From assembly GCF_947495315.1 (NCBI RefSeq), contig NZ_CANLYD010000004.1, positions 1-64,000 of the forward strand: a DNA stretch of 64,000 nucleotides, in the 5' to 3' direction. This DNA is from an uncultured Aquimarina sp. (GTDB lineage Bacteria > Bacteroidota > Bacteroidia > Flavobacteriales > Flavobacteriaceae). Of the stretch, positions 1 through 8,280 are shown piece after piece; positions within the stretch are counted from its first letter, which is position 1, and every line of letters begins with the position of its first letter. The notes beneath the pieces were generated by a model that searched no databases, was not told where the DNA came from, and saw only the letters and a list, made by a program, of their open reading frames with translations. The position numbers and the translations under genes are program-made.

Positions 1-844
1 TGGATTGGCTAATCAATTGAGAAATCGGTTCTCCGTTCCCATCTATTTGTGTTAACACAGGATTCCAAAAGTATTGTTTGGTATTAGTATCTGTGCTATA
101 ATATAAATAGTTTCTAAATCGAGCTGTAGAGGTATTATTTCTCCATTTATAATCAGTTCCATTTAACACTTTGATACCATTGCTATCATAGACGCCACTG
201 ATGCCACTATTACCACCTGTATAGGTATGTGGATGCACTACGCCTACCAATAAGTACCATTGATTGATGTTAGGCATATCTCCTGACCAGAAATAAGGAT
301 TGTTATTAGCAGAACCACTAAGATTGTTTACATTTTGAGTACCGTGATAGGTTCTTCCATCCTGTGATCCGGTACGTTTTACCCAAACGGTATACCGATA
401 GGTTACATTTTTATCTACCGGGATATAATCGGTATTCCAACCTCCATCAGCATTACTAGCTACATCATTTCCACATTTCCATAACAACGATTGTTCTCCA
501 AATGGATTAGCTTCAAAAATTCTTTCATTTTCAGAAACTTCTCCATTTCTATTAAACAAAGCTGTTCCTCCAGCACCTACATTCCAATCATCGGTCCAAT
601 TCAGGATATTTGTACTTTGGCCTTGTCCACCTGCTCTCACTGCGATCGATTGCTTGGCTCTACCCAATCCATCAAAATAGTTCACAGATTCAACCTTATC
701 GTTTTCCAATACCTGATCTTGCGCTCCTTCCTGAACTGCTTTCTGATAGGTAGTAGTTTTTACGTAGTTTTCTGTCTGTGTCTGTGCACTGATTGCTGTA
801 CTGATTAATACAGCAATGGCTAAAAATAAATTTTTAATTTTCAT
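1..844 (-). CDS. RHS/YD-repeat family surface protein, DUF6443-type N-terminus (partial, C-terminus outside window)
   Basis: The frame opens with ATG at 844 and runs off the left edge, so only the first ~281 residues are visible. Residues 1-19 form a signal peptide (MKIKNLFLAIAVLISTAISA). It is followed by ENYVKTTTYQKAVQ and VESVNYFDGLGRAKQSIAV, the opening typical of DUF6443 proteins that precede RHS cores in Bacteroidota. A lectin/jelly-roll-like stretch with 'TYRYTVWVKRTGSQDG' and 'WYLLVGVVHPHTY' follows. The gene starts 7 bp after the stop of the 1228-aa RHS-like gene upstream, so the two are probably co-transcribed. Family knowledge: such proteins are exported and often end in variable, sometimes toxic, C-termini. 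That end is not visible here, so a toxin role is only possible. Confidence 0.75.
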   Translation of the reverse strand, partial: MKIKNLFLAIAVLISTAISAQTQTENYVKTTTYQKAVQEGAQDQVLENDKVESVNYFDGLGRAKQSIAVRAGGQGQSTNILNWTDDWNVGAGGTALFNRNGEVSENERIFEANPFGEQSLLWKCGNDVASNADGGWNTDYIPVDKNVTYRYTVWVKRTGSQDGRTYHGTQNVNNLSGSANNNPYFWSGDMPNINQWYLLVGVVHPHTYTGGNSGISGVYDSNGIKVLNGTDYKWRNNTSTARFRNYLYYSTDTNTKQYFWNPVLTQIDGNGEPISQLISQS

Positions 845-851
845 CACTGTA

Positions 852-3800
852 TTAGTTGTCTTTATAATTATATTCATTCTCTGATAGAATATTTCCATCT
901 TGATCTTTTACTTTTACGAATCGATTAAATCCATCATACTGATAATACATCGTATATCCTTTTGGGTCTGTGATACTGGTTACTCCAATCATGGGATCAT
1001 AGGTGTAAGAAGTGATCAGTGCATTGGGCACTGCATCTCTAAGCTGATCTAGTTTTTCTCTCAGTGTACCTTCTGCACCAGCATAACCAATCGTATTATC
1101 ATTATCCAGATTGGATTGAGATTTGATGGTTGCTACGTGCGATGCTATTTGACTATAACTTGCATTTTCTATTTTGGCTACAGGATACCTGTCATCATAT
1201 CCCCAGATATAAATACTGGATGCTCCATTAGTTTGTGATATTTCTAGTGGATTTCCCTGGGTATCATACTGATGATATCGCATACGTGGTTCTAATGCTG
1301 CATTGCCTTTACTCGTGTGTATGTATTCCGGAGATACATGTTTTTCACTACCCCATAATTTATAATCTGTTCTTTGTTTAGCCAGTAGGATGTTTTCAGT
1401 ACCTTGTTTGGTATACTGCTCTACTTGTAAAGGCATCCCAATACGATAGGTATCGATCATTACATCAATAGCTTTGTTGGCATTAAGAGGCAAGGTACCG
1501 AGCGCTGCTCTATCCTGAGGATAATACATTTTAGAGATCCCGATCTCCCCATTGTTTTTGGTGGTTTGCGTACGCGTCATTTGTTTATGGGTATCGTTAT
1601 CATAGAAGTATTCTATTTTTTGCTCTATGATCTGATCCTCAAAAAACTGTTTTTCGGTTTTTGATTCTAATCGTGTCCATACGGGTGTTAAGCGGTACTT
1701 GTTAGCGAAATACTTGGTATATGGTCCTAATTCTCCTCCTCCAAAACAACCACCCACTACTGGGTCAGCAAGTGAGACGGAAATAGTATACGTACCATTT
1801 CCGTATATTTTTTTCTTACAGGCTTGATGGGCAACTGCCTCTGGGATCATAAAGACGCCATTGTGTGGCATGGTAGTGCTCAACGTTTGTTGTGAGTAGC
1901 TTTGTGAACTTTGCTGCACCATTTTTCTCTGATCGTTATAGTGGGTAGTGGTTCTCAGTCTTCCGTTTAGATGGTATCTGGGGAAATAAGGGCGGTTTGC
2001 CACTGCTACGCCATCATCTTGATTATAAAAACTATAGACAGTATGTCCTTGATATTGATCACCTTTGAATCGTATTTCGGAAACATTTGTATAAGCGATA
2101 TTGTATTTTGCTTTTGGAGCTAAATTATTGCTATAAAACTTGTACAAATTCACATCAGGTACATTGACACCGTCACGCACAAGACCATTATGTATTTCTA
2201 CATCGGAGAAAAACAGTTTTTGGTGCACCACCCCGGAAGAAGCATAGTTACCTTCTATAATACTAGGAGTAATTACTCCATTTTCAGGCAACGTATTATA
2301 ATAATAATACTTAGTCAATACATCAGTAGCATTTTCTGAAGGTTTGTCTTCTGTTTTAACCAATCGTAAACCTCCTATCATATTGTTTCTGCTTATCTCC
2401 TGTTCTACTAGCAGGTCATACTGAACATTCAAAGCTGTATTAGCATTTCCATTGACTAGTAAAATGCGATAATCTCCTTCTTCTAATTGTAAAATAAAAT
2501 CACTATCAGGAGTCGTACTGAAGTATACAATCTTTGGGTTGCTAGCAGGATTACTGCTCATAATATCACAATAGGTTAATGGGGCTTCTCCAGTATCACA
2601 AATAGTGTAGGTATCACCTGGCACAGAAAGGGAACATCCATTAGGTTGTAATCCAAGATCAGGGCAAGGACGTGTCTCACACTGCCCCGTTCCTATTCGA
2701 GATTTATATACACAAACAAATGTTACTCCATTATTAGCTAATGGATTGCCGGGATCATAATTGTTGAATGTGGCATCAAAAGCAATTGCTTTATTTGCAT
2801 TTAAAGCATCAATGGTAAACTCCCCATTGGCAATATTCTGAAGATTGTTTAAATATGAAACATCATCAACATTAGGACAATCATCGAGATCATTGGTACT
2901 GGCTATGGGGTTGTCACTCCCTCCCTGAACCGCAGTGGTGTATCTTTGTAGATTCGTATTGGTTTGTTCTTCTAAAGGACCACTATGTCCGTTAAAAAAG
3001 AATTCAGTGCTTCCTCCGGTAGGATAGGTAATTTTTTGTAGCGTTCCGTTAATTGCAAATTCCGGTTTAGATGTGCGGTCAGACCCTGGGAAGTCATAAT
3101 CTAATCGGCTCAATCCATATTGTTGATTAAAAAGAAACAAGTTCCCCACCACATTGGTGATATGTGCTCCTCCACCATTATAATATCCCCAAAGATCCAT
3201 ATAATGAGAACTTATGTGAGGAAGTTGTGTCGGGTTAAAATAGTCAAAACTATGCGTTTTCTCTTTAGGAGTTGTAGGTGATGTATTAACAGTTCCGTTA
3301 TCACGAAACACCTCAATCTCACGAATTGCATCTAGTTTTAAACGTTTATCACCTGCTGGATATATCCCAGAACCGGATTCTGATACGAAATATGAATAAT
3401 CAAATTCAAAGGATTTTATAGGCTGTCCTAAAATGTTATAGGAATTGACACTGGTAATCGCAGATTGCCCAAGCAAATCTTCTCGCTGTAGACTACTTCC
3501 AAAATCTACTGCCAACTTACCATTATGAAAAATAGCTGTTGGGTTAAATTGTTTGATCTTATAGATCGTTTGCTTATGTTGTTCTACAATTTCTTGTGTA
3601 AAAACTGAAGAATTCACGTTTTGATAAAATTGAACAATATGGTCTAAAGGCAACCGCTGATTCTCTGCATAGTAGGCTCCATTACCGTAGTAGTATACGA
3701 TTGTATCTTCTTTATCAGCAGTTTCTATCTTGGTAACATACCAACTGGAGATGTATTCTGCGGTATATTCATTCTGTTGTGTGCTATAGGATGTATGGGT

Positions 3801-4538
3801 AAATTCTGCTTTGGCAAACTCATAGCGCGTTCCCTGGGTATCAGTAATGATCCAATTGGTGATCTGATCCCCTAACAGGGTATAATCAATTTTGACTTCT
3901 GGATTATCAATACAAAAAATTTGATATTTTCCATTTTCAGTTACATCATAGTTAATTCCAATGGTTCCCGATAGTCCGTTAATAGAAAAACTAAAGGTAT
4001 CTGCCTGGATATCGATATTGTTCATACTATAATTAGTTAATAAAGCATCTGCAGCATTCATAGCCTCTACGGTAGAAAAAGTGCCCATATATGCATTATT
4101 GTAGGCAGCATCAAGACCTGCCCGAGTGCCAGGATCAGTAATTTTAGCATAAGTCCCATCTGCTTGATCAGGAAGTCCATGTACCTTACGAGAAACTACC
4201 CCGCCATAGTTCAGGTTCCATCCCAAACCAACCTTAGTAGCTAATTGATTTACCTTGATCCCAGAAGCATAGTAGGTCATGGATATGGGGAGTGAAATAC
4301 TTTTTCCCGAAATCTCACAAATTGGAATCGAAATATTAGGAGTACCTGTATATTGATTCAATGGAACATTTCCATATTTAATAAAAGCTGCTGCTTCCGG
4401 AGAGTTAGGAATGGAGATATTCCTGGATAATTCTGCTGTATAGTCAAATGCAGTGTTCCCACCACTGTCATCACCAGATTGTGCATATCCCAAATTCGTG
4501 ATTAAAAAGAGTGTGAGAAATAATGAAATATTTTTCAT
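852..4538 (-). CDS. Large exported RHS-like (YD-repeat) protein
   Basis: 1228 aa with signal peptide MKNISLFLTLFLITNLGYAQ. The N-terminal ~550 residues have the 'ISIPICEISGKSISLPISMTYY' signature seen in Bacteroidota RHS-associated proteins, i.e. an SpvB/TcaB-like beta-rich shell. A Cys-rich insert lies near residues 565-665 (paired Cys in CETRPCPDLGLQPNGCS). The C-terminus has YD repeats: 'YTYDPMIGVTSITDPKGYT' and 'YYQYDGFNRFVKVKDQDGN'. There is no clear toxin domain; it stops right after the last YD repeat, and the next gene (start 844) probably supplies the DUF6443/RHS partner. Expected in the envelope or outside the cell. It lies inside the element bounded by the tRNA fragment at 7793. 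Confidence 0.8.
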   Translation of the reverse strand: MKNISLFLTLFLITNLGYAQSGDDSGGNTAFDYTAELSRNISIPNSPEAAAFIKYGNVPLNQYTGTPNISIPICEISGKSISLPISMTYYASGIKVNQLATKVGLGWNLNYGGVVSRKVHGLPDQADGTYAKITDPGTRAGLDAAYNNAYMGTFSTVEAMNAADALLTNYSMNNIDIQADTFSFSINGLSGTIGINYDVTENGKYQIFCIDNPEVKIDYTLLGDQITNWIITDTQGTRYEFAKAEFTHTSYSTQQNEYTAEYISSWYVTKIETADKEDTIVYYYGNGAYYAENQRLPLDHIVQFYQNVNSSVFTQEIVEQHKQTIYKIKQFNPTAIFHNGKLAVDFGSSLQREDLLGQSAITSVNSYNILGQPIKSFEFDYSYFVSESGSGIYPAGDKRLKLDAIREIEVFRDNGTVNTSPTTPKEKTHSFDYFNPTQLPHISSHYMDLWGYYNGGGAHITNVVGNLFLFNQQYGLSRLDYDFPGSDRTSKPEFAINGTLQKITYPTGGSTEFFFNGHSGPLEEQTNTNLQRYTTAVQGGSDNPIASTNDLDDCPNVDDVSYLNNLQNIANGEFTIDALNANKAIAFDATFNNYDPGNPLANNGVTFVCVYKSRIGTGQCETRPCPDLGLQPNGCSLSVPGDTYTICDTGEAPLTYCDIMSSNPASNPKIVYFSTTPDSDFILQLEEGDYRILLVNGNANTALNVQYDLLVEQEISRNNMIGGLRLVKTEDKPSENATDVLTKYYYYNTLPENGVITPSIIEGNYASSGVVHQKLFFSDVEIHNGLVRDGVNVPDVNLYKFYSNNLAPKAKYNIAYTNVSEIRFKGDQYQGHTVYSFYNQDDGVAVANRPYFPRYHLNGRLRTTTHYNDQRKMVQQSSQSYSQQTLSTTMPHNGVFMIPEAVAHQACKKKIYGNGTYTISVSLADPVVGGCFGGGELGPYTKYFANKYRLTPVWTRLESKTEKQFFEDQIIEQKIEYFYDNDTHKQMTRTQTTKNNGEIGISKMYYPQDRAALGTLPLNANKAIDVMIDTYRIGMPLQVEQYTKQGTENILLAKQRTDYKLWGSEKHVSPEYIHTSKGNAALEPRMRYHQYDTQGNPLEISQTNGASSIYIWGYDDRYPVAKIENASYSQIASHVATIKSQSNLDNDNTIGYAGAEGTLREKLDQLRDAVPNALITSYTYDPMIGVTSITDPKGYTMYYQYDGFNRFVKVKDQDGNILSENEYNYKDN

Positions 4539-4909
4539 AAAATACGATTTAATAATTTTGCCTTACTTACTTTTTAGATTACAAACTAGCCCCTTTTTTG
4601 ATGTGTTTCAAAATTGTTTACCAGTTGTAATTTGTCTTCTCTATGCATGTGTTTTGAGAAGTAGAATTGTTACCTCTGTTTTTTACTTTTTTTCTTATAA
4701 TTTTATAAGATGCCTTAATATGAATTATTATTACTTGTTTATTGTAAAAGCATTTTTCACTAGAACAAACTTAAATCGAACAAATAGAATTAAAGTCCCA
4801 AATAGTGTTCTAAACAAGATTTAGGACAAACATCCATTACATTTAGGACTGTTTGGGTTCGAAATAAATCATTTATTTCGGGTTTTGAATTAAATCTAGA
4901 GTAGAATAT
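4539..4909. other. Intergenic region, AT-rich, no gene
   Basis: 371 bp between the RHS-like operon start and the AraC gene stop. It should hold the promoter of the RHS operon on the minus strand, but I find no exact TAnnTTTG box. Short plus-strand frames here are low-complexity and not convincing. Confidence 0.4.
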
Positions 4910-6004
4910 TTAAAATTTTGAACGATATGCGGAAGGTGTGTTTTGGGTTTCTTTCTTAAAAGCAGTGTAAAAATTTGATTTGGAATTAAAACCAGATTCA
5001 TATCCAATAGCTTCAATTGTATAGTTTTTGAATTCAGGATTACTAAGTATATTTTTTGCCCGCTCAACTCTAAGCCCATTTATAAAATCGGTGAAACTTT
5101 GATTAGCATTTTTATTAATAATTTTCGATAAATGACTTATACTTATATCAAACTTATTTGCTATTAACTCCAAACTTAAATTTGGATTAACATATAGTTT
5201 CTCACTAACAATGGTTTTTTCAATTTCAAGAAAAAGTTCATTTGAAACCTCTGATGTTATGCTAGAAGTAACATCATCAAAATTTTTACTTCTTATTTCA
5301 AAGCGCTGATTTATTATTCTTGTTTCGATTATGCCTTTGAAAACTATCCAATACACTAAAATTGAAATAATAATCCATAGTAGGTAGTATTTGGCTAGAT
5401 CATTTTCCAACCTGGCTATATTCTCTTTGATAGCAAATAACCAAGAACAACAAGTAATAATTCCAATTACTAAAATATGCTTTAACCATTTTGTCCTAGC
5501 TTTTATTTTTCTAATATCAAAACTTTTTCTTTGCTTTTCATAATTAAATATTTGAAATAAAGCTATAGAAATCAATATAATAGAAAACACTAATGAAAAG
5601 TACTCTTCAATAGTAAAAAGTATATTTAAATAGTCTTTGAATATTGATATAAATTCAACTAATGACCTTAGGATTAAACTGATAATAAAAGGAACAAAAA
5701 GAAATGCTAAAACTTTAAATGATTGTTCAATTTTTAAGTATGTTACAACAAATACATAAAACATTGGCGTTATCAAAAACTCAAAGGGAATTTGAAAAAA
5801 CAATTTCTCAACTAAATTAATATCTATGATTAAATATTGCAGATTATTAAAGGATAACGCTAAAGCAGTTCCGACAAGAAAATAATTAGATACTACTCTA
5901 TAGTTTTTATTGAAAAAAACAATGAAACTAAATACAAAACCTTGAAAAATTCCCAGTAAAATAATAACATTAAAAATATTGAAGTTCAATTCTTGAGTTC
6001 CCAC
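4910..6004 (-). CDS. AraC-family transcriptional regulator with N-terminal membrane domain
   Basis: About 364 aa. The first ~240 residues form about seven hydrophobic helices (e.g. VIILLGIFQGFVFSFIVFF, YYLLWIIISILVYWIVF). The last ~100 residues are an AraC HTH pair: 'LSLELIANKFDISISHLSKIINK' and 'IEAIGYESGFNSKSNFYTAFKKETQNTPSAYR'. This is the usual Bacteroidota membrane-sensing AraC layout. No ATG lies near the N-terminus: the frame could open at TTG 6025, but a perfect TACTTTTG -7 box covers 6023-6030, so that TTG would be upstream of the transcript. GTG at 6004 is a better start (TTG 5989 is a further option). The ligand is unknown. It sits inside the tRNA-bounded element, between RHS genes and integrase. 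Confidence 0.8.
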   Translation of the reverse strand: MGTQELNFNIFNVIILLGIFQGFVFSFIVFFNKNYRVVSNYFLVGTALALSFNNLQYLIIDINLVEKLFFQIPFEFLITPMFYVFVVTYLKIEQSFKVLAFLFVPFIISLILRSLVEFISIFKDYLNILFTIEEYFSLVFSIILISIALFQIFNYEKQRKSFDIRKIKARTKWLKHILVIGIITCCSWLFAIKENIARLENDLAKYYLLWIIISILVYWIVFKGIIETRIINQRFEIRSKNFDDVTSSITSEVSNELFLEIEKTIVSEKLYVNPNLSLELIANKFDISISHLSKIINKNANQSFTDFINGLRVERAKNILSNPEFKNYTIEAIGYESGFNSKSNFYTAFKKETQNTPSAYRSKF

Positions 6005-6022
6005 ATATTTTATTTTAGTGCA

Positions 6023-6030
6023 CAAAAGTA
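6023..6030 (-). promoter_or_regulatory. Bacteroidota -7 box (TACTTTTG) of the AraC gene
   Basis: Reverse complement of 6023-6030 reads TACTTTTG, an exact match to TAnnTTTG. Transcription would start near 6016, about 12 bp before GTG 6004. No TTG is found at the right -33 distance. Confidence 0.4.
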
Positions 6031-6389
6031 TTAAAGTGCGATTAATAACTATAATATTTGCTATTTATTTATAGGGAATAAATAGCAATATATTGGTTTT
6101 AAAGGATAATAAAAACAATACTGTAATTGAAAATCTTTGAATTCTCTTACGTAATTTTTTTAAAAACGAAAGTAACAACATTAATAAGTGTCATTAATAG
6201 TCTAAATGTTACTACCAATTAGATAAATACTATATAACTAACTTAAAAAATGATAAATTTTTAGCTATTTAAAATATAGGACTATTGTGTAAAACTAATC
6301 CTAGATATTCGTTGAAACTGTTTAAAAGTCATGAAAATCTTACTGATCCCATTTTTGCAATTTAAGATCTGGGAATTAGAGTTGTATTG
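6031..6389. other. Intergenic region between integrase stop and AraC promoter
   Basis: About 360 bp, very AT-rich. It holds the upstream part of the AraC promoter and the 3' flank of the integrase. I see no ORF, hairpin terminator or RNA gene. Confidence 0.35.
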
Positions 6390-7619
6390 TTAAAAATTAA
6401 TCACGCTATCTAATGCTTCATCCGTATCCTTATGAATAAAATTACCTTGATAACCAATGGTAGTTGTTAAGTGAGAATGTCTATATAGTTTTTGGAGCAT
6501 CTGCGGGGATATTTTATCACCAGCAATATTACCAAATGAGTGCCTTGCAATGTGGGTAGTTACCTTTTTGTCAATTTCTGCAAGTCTGGCAATTTCTTTC
6601 AGATATTTATTAAACTTTTTGACAGCAGTTTTGACCTTGGCATTGATGTCTTTAGGGTCTTTTTGGTTTGCTTTTTTTAGTTCAGGAAAAATGTAATCGT
6701 GTTTGCTTTTTTTATCGTGACGATAATAATTGATTATTGACTTTACTTTATCCGATAATTTTAAAGAATCTACTTTATTGTTCTTGTTCATTCGATATAT
6801 AATTCGATCATCCTGGATATCTGACCATCTAACATTCAGAACATCAGAAATTCTAATACCAGCCAAATAAAATGAAAAAAGGAATACATTTCGGGTATGC
6901 CAAATAGGGGAGTAGTGTTCCAATTCTAATGATTCAATATCAGAAATCTCCTTTTCATCTAATCCTACCTTTACAGTTTCAGGAAACTTGATCTGGATTT
7001 TGTTTTTTCCAAATGGGTAATCCTTTTGATCGGCTCTTCCTTCTGTAATGGCTCGATTAAATAGAGTTCTTATCACTACAAATGTATTCATTACTGATCG
7101 TTCTGCGGATATCTTTCCACGCTGATTAGTTTTGGTCAATATGTAGGTTTTAAAACGTTTTAAAAGCGCAGTATCGATTTCATGAAATTGGATGTCTGAA
7201 CCTTTAAGAAATTCTCTAAATAGTTTTATTCTACTCCCATCTGGGTTTGCTCTATTGAATTTTCCTTGTGCATTAAGTTCGGTGATGTATTGTTCCGCTA
7301 GTTTAAAAAATGAGCTGTCTTTTCTTCCATCTTTAAGTCCATTAACAATATCTGCAGCAGTGAATGATTTTCGTTTGGTTTCAAATTCTAGGATAAGATC
7401 ATTAGCTTCTGCAAGCTTTTGTATGATACGATGATTTAAACGTTGTGAATTAGGATGTGATTTTTTTACACGCATTTGATTGTCATCCCAATGTTTTTCT
7501 GCCAACCAATCAAAGAATAGATAACTAGCTTTTCTACTATGTGTAATTCTAAGAGATAGGAGGTGAGTTCCATCCTCTTTTTTCTTGCCTTTATATAACA
7601 TTAATTTGGTAGTCGCCAT
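6390..7619 (-). CDS. Site-specific tyrosine recombinase (integrase)
   Basis: 409 aa, the usual length for Bacteroidota element integrases. Residues ~1-95 resemble the arm-binding domain (KLMLYKGKKKEDGTHLLSLRITHSRK), ~100-200 the SAM-like core-binding domain and ~215-405 the catalytic domain. Visible catalytic residues: R256 (AGIRISDVL), H356-x-x-R359 (HIARHS), H381 (YRHSHL) and Tyr390 (TTIGYQ); the beta-hairpin Lys lies around 270-280. The gene starts 174 bp from a tRNA-Leu 3' fragment, and tandem 11-bp repeats lie between them. It most likely catalyses integration and excision of the element that includes the RHS genes. Whether it also acts on the spacer repeats of the gene array further right is unknown. 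Confidence 0.93.
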   Translation of the reverse strand: MATTKLMLYKGKKKEDGTHLLSLRITHSRKASYLFFDWLAEKHWDDNQMRVKKSHPNSQRLNHRIIQKLAEANDLILEFETKRKSFTAADIVNGLKDGRKDSSFFKLAEQYITELNAQGKFNRANPDGSRIKLFREFLKGSDIQFHEIDTALLKRFKTYILTKTNQRGKISAERSVMNTFVVIRTLFNRAITEGRADQKDYPFGKNKIQIKFPETVKVGLDEKEISDIESLELEHYSPIWHTRNVFLFSFYLAGIRISDVLNVRWSDIQDDRIIYRMNKNNKVDSLKLSDKVKSIINYYRHDKKSKHDYIFPELKKANQKDPKDINAKVKTAVKKFNKYLKEIARLAEIDKKVTTHIARHSFGNIAGDKISPQMLQKLYRHSHLTTTIGYQGNFIHKDTDEALDSVINF

Positions 7620-7642
7620 ACCGATATTTTGCTTTTAGAATG

Positions 7643-7650
7643 CAAATATA
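7643..7650 (-). promoter_or_regulatory. -7 box (TATATTTG) of the integrase gene
   Basis: Reverse complement reads TATATTTG, an exact TAnnTTTG match 24 bp upstream of the integrase ATG. The -33 element is not obvious. Confidence 0.4.
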
Positions 7651-7658
7651 ATCAATCT

Positions 7659-7680
7659 AGTTTCAACATAGTTTCAACAT
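7659..7680. repeat. Two tandem 11-bp repeats (AGTTTCAACAT) near the att site
   Basis: AGTTTCAACAT occurs twice head to tail, upstream of the integrase gene and ~110 bp from the tRNA fragment. Position and form suit integrase arm-type or excisionase binding sites; they also overlap the integrase promoter. The function is inferred. Confidence 0.5.
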
Positions 7681-7792
7681 TTTGTGGTTTTTATTGGTTT
7701 TTTACGATTTTATAAATGTTTGGTAAGTATTTATTTTATTAGTGTTTATCGGATATTATAGTGTTTTTAGGTTTTTTTAAGCATGTAAAAAC

Positions 7793-7849
7793 TTGGACTT
7801 AAAATCCAATGTCCATTAGGACGTACGGGTTCAAGTCCCGTCCCGAGTA
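7793..7849 (+). other. attR-like 3' fragment of tRNA-Leu(UAA)
   Basis: Reads as the 3' part of a class II tRNA. Anticodon stem TTGGA/TCCAA (7793-7797/7805-7809) encloses loop CTTAAAA with anticodon TAA at 7800-7802. The variable arm is GTCC-ATTA-GGAC, the T-arm ACGGG-TTCAAGT-CCCGT (7825-7841), then acceptor strand CCCGAGT and discriminator A (7849). No D-arm or 5' acceptor strand lies upstream; the sequence there is AT-rich and unrelated. A bare tRNA 3' end next to an integrase is the classic distal att site left when an element inserts into a tRNA 3' end. The plus orientation places the element to the left and an intact tRNA-Leu gene outside the window. Confidence 0.85.
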
Positions 7850-7852
7850 CTT

Positions 7853-7896
7853 AAAGCCTTCTTAATCTTTTGATTTTGAAGGCTTTTTTGTTTTTA
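7853..7896 (+). terminator. Rho-independent terminator of the original tRNA-Leu locus
   Basis: AAAGCCTTC (7853-7861) pairs perfectly with GAAGGCTTT (7878-7886), followed by a T-run. It starts 4 bp after the tRNA fragment, as expected for native chromosome beyond the att site. Confidence 0.85.
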
Positions 7897-8280
7897 GACG
7901 TTTCTTTACAATGCCAATATTTAGATTTTTTTTTGGTAAAACATACAAGCCGGGTGTTTGGGAAAAACTTCTCTGTTTGACAAAAAGAAAAAGACTAATA
8001 TCCTTTCATAAAAGCCTTTTGAGACTTTAAAGTATAAAATTGCTAAAAAACTTGTGCAGAAGATTCGATAATGCTTTAGCATTACTAATCATACAACTTT
8101 AATAAATAAAGTATGCTTATAGCCTTTTTAAGGTGTTTAACAGCGTTTATTATTGGTGTGTATTAAAACTTTAAATAATGGGATTAAATTACTCTAAAAA
8201 GATAATTTTAACAAATATAAAGGGTAACATTTCGGTTAGTAAATACATTAATGTCTTAATGAAACAAAAATAAAGTAAAA
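7897..8280. other. Intergenic region upstream of the astacin-like protease gene
   Basis: 384 bp without a convincing gene. ATGAAACAAAAAT occurs at 8259-8271 and again at 8281-8293. The first copy encodes only MKQK then stop; the second is the real protease start. This looks like a local duplication of the gene start and may affect initiation. Confidence 0.4.

Noticed and set aside
491-808. Plus-strand 105-aa ORF
   Set aside because: Antisense to the signal peptide and DUF6443 region of the partial RHS gene, which has far better protein character.
4453-4824. Plus-strand 123-aa ORF
   Set aside because: Overlaps the RHS gene start antisense and continues into AT-rich intergenic DNA; low-complexity, no start context.
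7793-7849. Complete tRNA-Leu gene
   Set aside because: No D-arm or 5' acceptor strand upstream; the sequence before 7793 does not fold with the 3' half.
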